A DNA stretch of 25,367 nucleotides from CAYYNP01 sp964472545 (GTDB lineage Bacteria > Planctomycetota > Planctomycetia > Pirellulales > Thermoguttaceae): positions 1-25,367 of the forward strand of contig CAYYNP010000133.1 in assembly GCA_964472545.1 (NCBI GenBank). The letters are read 5' to 3'. Below are positions 22,704 to 25,367 of the stretch, in pieces (the first letter of the stretch is position 1; every line of letters starts with the position of its first letter). Position numbers and translations under genes: made by a program. The notes beneath the pieces were generated by a model. It was given only the letters and a program-made list of their open reading frames with translations. It had not been told where the DNA came from and searched no databases.

Positions 22704-23003
22704 GCACTCACCAGTAGTTCTGCAATGTGGAATGCCCTGCCGGACGGTTGCGAAGACGGGGTATTCTAGCCCGAGGTTGCGGGAGAGTCGAGGGAGACCC
22801 GCCGGGCGTATGGATGGTGCGGCCGAGCGTGTACCAACGAGAACGACGCGGCCGGTGCGAATCGCGGGAGGTGTAAGCAATCGCCCAACCCGTCAAGAGC
22901 CGTTCGTAGCGACCGCATTCATGCGGTCTTTCGCGGGATTCTGGTGCTCGGCCCCGATGAATCGGGGCACTACGAACGGGTTAGACGAATGCCTACCGGG
23001 AGG
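22704..23003. other. Intergenic region with a paired-hairpin repeat
   Basis: These 300 bases lie between the dockerin/PEP-CTERM gene and the ketoacyl-synthase-like gene, both on the minus strand. They contain the repeat at 22900-22979. No gene is supported in the remainder, and a promoter for the ketoacyl-synthase-like gene is expected but was not found. Confidence 0.4.
22900..22979. repeat. Paired-hairpin inverted repeat (REPIN-like) with compensated stems
   Basis: CCGTTCGTAG (22900-22909) and CTACGAACGG (22970-22979) are exact complements. Inside are two hairpins: GACCGCA-TTCA-TGCGGTC (22911-22928, with T-A possible) and GCCCCGA-TGAA-TCGGGGC (22951-22968). Read on opposite strands, the two share loop and ends and differ at three stem pairs, all of which still pair. 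Confidence 0.85.
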
Positions 23004-24944
23004 TCAGCGCAACTCTTTTTCGCCAAGCATGTTGCGTCGAGGTGCCTGCCGCCCGATCCAGAGCAGGATCAGTGCCCCGGCCAGCAACATCGAGACAGCC
23101 GGCTCGGGAACCACGTGGATTTCGCCGTGCCTCACTCCGCCGCCGAATCGGTCGACGTACTCGAGCGTGAAGCGGTCGGCGTCGGTCCCCGGCTTGGTCA
23201 GCGAGCCCAGCGACACGGCGGCGTAGAAGAGCCACCCATCGAAGGTGCCTTCACCAACCGTGTTGCCGTTGGCCGACACGAAGTGCGCCGGGCCGCCGTC
23301 GGCGAGCAGACCGCCGGCCACATCGAGCCCCGGCCCGCCAAAGAGCCCGTCGCTATTGAGCGTCCAGTTCATCACCCCATCCGCCCACACGGTGAACTCG
23401 CCGGTCGCCGGATCGTACTCGGCACGGGCCGATCCGGATGTGCCACCGTCAGGAGGGCCTGGCCCCGGGTCGCCGGTGAAGGAAGAAATCAGATCGGTGA
23501 TGTCCTGCCCATCCACGTTCCCGTCGCCGCGTCCAGTCGTTCCGCCGGCCGTGTCGTTTTCGGTCCACGTGCGATCGGCGGGGTCGCCGGGGCGGCTGAA
23601 ATGGGTGATCAGACGGGTAATGTCCTGACCGTCGACGGCACCGTCACCGTTGCCGTCGCCACCGGTGGCGTTGTACACGTCGACGACCGCGCCGGCCGGC
23701 CCCCCCGGCTCGACCTCATCGACGTAACGTACGCCACCGTGGAACACCCCCAGGCCCAAATGACCGGCCGTCCCGGCTCCGGGAACGTGCATGGCCGGCA
23801 CCTCGTCGAAGACGGCGCCGACGCCTTCCGGGCCCGCAGCGGTGAGGATCGTATAGGTAGAGGTGGTGCCGACGGCCGCCGCAGCGACGTCGATCACCTG
23901 CAAGCCGAGCTTACCGGGCAGATAGGCGTCGCCGTCGACGGCGATCAGGCCGTTGGTCGCGCCGCCCAATTCACAGACGTATTCCGCGTTTGGCCGCAGG
24001 ATCAGGTCGCCCGCCAGTGAAAGCGTTGCACCGTCGGCCACCGCCACCGTGCCACTGCCGACCGTCAGCTTCTTCGCGGCACGGTCCTCTGCCACGGTAA
24101 CCGTATCGATCCGCACCACCGCGTTGGCCGCCGCTCCAGGCAGCGTCTTGAAGGGCTCGTCGGCCGCGTTGAGCCAGCGGGAATTGCCGGTGCCGGCATC
24201 GATCTCGCCCCAGAGCCCGTCGCCGAGCCCATCCCACGTGAACGTGACCGGCCCGGTTATTGCGTGTGTCAACTGCCCGACGGCCTCGATAACGCCGGTT
24301 CCGGCGATGCGGATCGTCTCCGGATCTTGCGCGGCGATCTCGTCGAAGGCCATCGGCAGCAAGAGCCTCACGTCGTAGACCGCCTGTTCGGCGCCGATGG
24401 CCGTGAGCGCGACGTCGACTTCGGCCGTCGCATCGGTCGTGGCCCGCAGTTGCTCATCGGCCATATTGATCGACAAGGTACTGCCGGGGATCCTCGCGTC
24501 GAACGACCCACCGTTGATCACCACCTCGTGTGGCAGCGTGCTGAAACGCCCGTCTTGCACGGGGCCATACGGAACCGGCGTATTGGGCGAGACCTTCATG
24601 CCCTTGGAGTCGACCTCGATCAGCCCGAAGGCGTACGAGAAGTGGACGTCGGTGGCCAAGATCTTCCCAGGCGTTTCCTCCACGAACGCGATTGCCGTCA
24701 CCGTCGGCTCGAGCGTGCCCGGGTCGAAGTCGACCAGCAGATCGGCCTGCATGGTACCGGAGAGATCCGTGGTGTCGGTCTTGCTGCCGTAGGCACCAAC
24801 CGTGAGCGTCAGGTCGAGCCGGTTGGCGTCGTTGCTTGGCGGTGTGAGATTCAGCGGCACCACCACCGCCACGGCCGGCGATGCCAACACGAGAGCGGTC
24901 AGGCCCACGGCGGCCAAGACGAGCGATCGGGCGGAGCGTCTCAT
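23004..24944 (-). CDS. Exported surface protein with dockerin-like EF-hand repeats and PEP-CTERM anchor
   Basis: This 646-residue protein starts with a signal peptide (RSLVLAAVGLTALVLASPAVAV). A large beta-rich ectodomain of unrecognised type runs to about residue 410. Two calcium-binding dockerin type I-like segments follow: GDGNGDGAVDGQDITRLITH (about 427-447) and GRGDGNVDGQDITDLISS (about 470-488). A beta-domain of about 130 residues leads to a C-terminal PEP-CTERM signal: VPEP, then the hydrophobic segment AVSMLLAGALILLWIG, then RQAPRR. PEP-CTERM tails are sorted and processed at the cell surface by an exosortase. The ATG at 24944 follows GGAAGGGGA. Other genes for an exosortase system are not in this window. 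Confidence 0.85.
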   Translation of the reverse strand: MRRSARSLVLAAVGLTALVLASPAVAVVVPLNLTPPSNDANRLDLTLTVGAYGSKTDTTDLSGTMQADLLVDFDPGTLEPTVTAIAFVEETPGKILATDVHFSYAFGLIEVDSKGMKVSPNTPVPYGPVQDGRFSTLPHEVVINGGSFDARIPGSTLSINMADEQLRATTDATAEVDVALTAIGAEQAVYDVRLLLPMAFDEIAAQDPETIRIAGTGVIEAVGQLTHAITGPVTFTWDGLGDGLWGEIDAGTGNSRWLNAADEPFKTLPGAAANAVVRIDTVTVAEDRAAKKLTVGSGTVAVADGATLSLAGDLILRPNAEYVCELGGATNGLIAVDGDAYLPGKLGLQVIDVAAAAVGTTSTYTILTAAGPEGVGAVFDEVPAMHVPGAGTAGHLGLGVFHGGVRYVDEVEPGGPAGAVVDVYNATGGDGNGDGAVDGQDITRLITHFSRPGDPADRTWTENDTAGGTTGRGDGNVDGQDITDLISSFTGDPGPGPPDGGTSGSARAEYDPATGEFTVWADGVMNWTLNSDGLFGGPGLDVAGGLLADGGPAHFVSANGNTVGEGTFDGWLFYAAVSLGSLTKPGTDADRFTLEYVDRFGGGVRHGEIHVVPEPAVSMLLAGALILLWIGRQAPRRNMLGEKELR

Positions 24945-24998
24945 TCGGGATCCCCTTCCAAGGAGCCGGATTGCCGGGTACGAAATGCACCAACACCG

Positions 24999-25004
24999 AT
25001 TATA
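24999..25004 (-). promoter_or_regulatory. Consensus -10 box (TATAAT) for the PEP-CTERM protein gene
   Basis: TATAAT matches the consensus exactly on the minus strand (ATTATA on the given strand), 55 bases upstream of the ATG and in an otherwise GC-rich gap. The 17-base upstream position does not contain a recognisable TTGACA, so this is a likely but one-sided promoter. Confidence 0.5.
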
Positions 25005-25097
25005 ACACGTCCGCGATGCATTGGGTTTCGTGAAATGCCCGCCAAAGGGGTGGTTTTCGCGGGTTGACGGCCGGCGACTCGCTGCGGTGATCCCGGG

Positions 25098-25103
25098 TAC
25101 AAT
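25098..25103 (+). promoter_or_regulatory. Possible -10 box (TACAAT) for the prepilin-like gene
   Basis: TACAAT lies 65 bases upstream of the prepilin-like ATG. It is the same hexamer as in front of the sulfatase. A TTGACG occurs at 25064-25069, but it is too far upstream (28 bases) to act as its -35 box. Confidence 0.33.
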
Positions 25104-25167
25104 ACACTCTGACGTAGGGCCGCGTCCGGGCCATAGGGCAAATCCGGCTTGCAGAAGGAGTGGTCCG

Positions 25168-25367
25168 ATGGGTCGAACGCGCCGCAGAGCCGGCTTCACT
25201 TGGGCGGAACTGATCGTAGTGCTCGTCGTGTTGGGCGTGCTGGTCGGACTTCTGCTCCCGGCGGTACAGCACACTTGCCACGGCCCAAGCAACCGAGGCG
25301 CCTGCTTGAACAACATGGCTCTTCCGTTTCTAGGTGCAAACTCCTGGAAACCTGCGAGCCAGCGTGA
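25168..25367 (+). CDS. Prepilin-type N-terminal methylation domain protein (3' part outside window)
   Basis: Only 66 residues are visible and the frame is open to the edge. The N-terminus has a short basic leader (MGRTRRRAG) and then the type IV pilin-like signal FTWAELIVVLVVLGVLVGLL, with Gly before Phe at the cleavage site and Glu at position +5. LPAVQH follows, as in the many planctomycete type II secretion-like proteins. These are membrane-anchored and cleaved and methylated by a prepilin peptidase. AAGGAG lies six bases before the ATG. It is divergent from the PEP-CTERM gene; the C-terminal domain cannot be seen. Confidence 0.82.
   Translation, partial: MGRTRRRAGFTWAELIVVLVVLGVLVGLLLPAVQHTCHGPSNRGACLNNMALPFLGANSWKPASQR

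Noticed and set aside
22704..22880. In-frame extension of the ketoacyl-synthase-like gene by 59 codons.
   Set aside because: The family starts at RRVVITGMG. The extension has no family match, and the ATG at 22703 is at the usual position.
25064..25103. TTGACG with TACAAT as a full promoter for the prepilin-like gene.
   Set aside because: The spacing is 28 bases, far above the 16-18 needed, so only the -10-like box was kept at low confidence.

Overview
The window is GC-rich bacterial DNA that reads as a planctomycete, probably of the Pirellulales type; this is inferred from gene content and no marker gene was compared. The signs are an ECF sigma factor overlapping a membrane FecR-type regulator, an exported sulfatase, a protein with EF-hand dockerin-like repeats and a PEP-CTERM tail, a small membrane protein starting near an NPYVSPET motif, an OprB-type porin, and many hairpin-forming intergenic repeats. 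No rRNA, tRNA, CRISPR array, transposase or prophage gene was seen. Both ends cut through a gene.

Layout. 1-1775 (minus): an ECF sigma factor whose stop overlaps the start of a FecR-domain protein that runs off the left edge. 2237-6063 (plus): sulfatase, PIG-L deacetylase, NagB-like protein and a small membrane protein, a plausible set for taking apart sulfated amino sugars. 6103-6435 (minus): a Rieske ferredoxin. 6839-7333 (plus): an unrecognised exported protein made of five 22-residue basic repeats. 7406-8692 (minus): OprB-type porin. 9203-10759 (plus): M28 metallopeptidase with two PDZ domains. 11027-20709 (minus): a seven-gene information-processing run, transcribed nusA, infB, rbfA, HhH-GPD protein, TPR protein, yebC-like, with gaps of 66-120 bases; a ketoacyl-synthase-like gene (21390-22703) lies upstream on the same strand after a 680-base gap. 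23004-24944 (minus): a dockerin/PEP-CTERM surface protein. 25168-end (plus): the start of a prepilin-like protein, divergent from it.

The most notable points are as follows. (1) There are several REPIN-like elements, pairs of hairpin arms in inverted orientation. In two of them the arms differ only by base-pair-preserving changes, so the fold is what is kept. (2) The 22-residue repeat protein is unrecognised. (3) Two enzyme-like proteins lack key catalytic residues: the ketoacyl synthase has Glu for Cys and Asn for His, and the HhH-GPD protein has Phe for Lys, no Fe-S cluster and a histone-H1-like tail. (4) The NagB-like protein has lost one of the catalytic acids of the classical deaminase.
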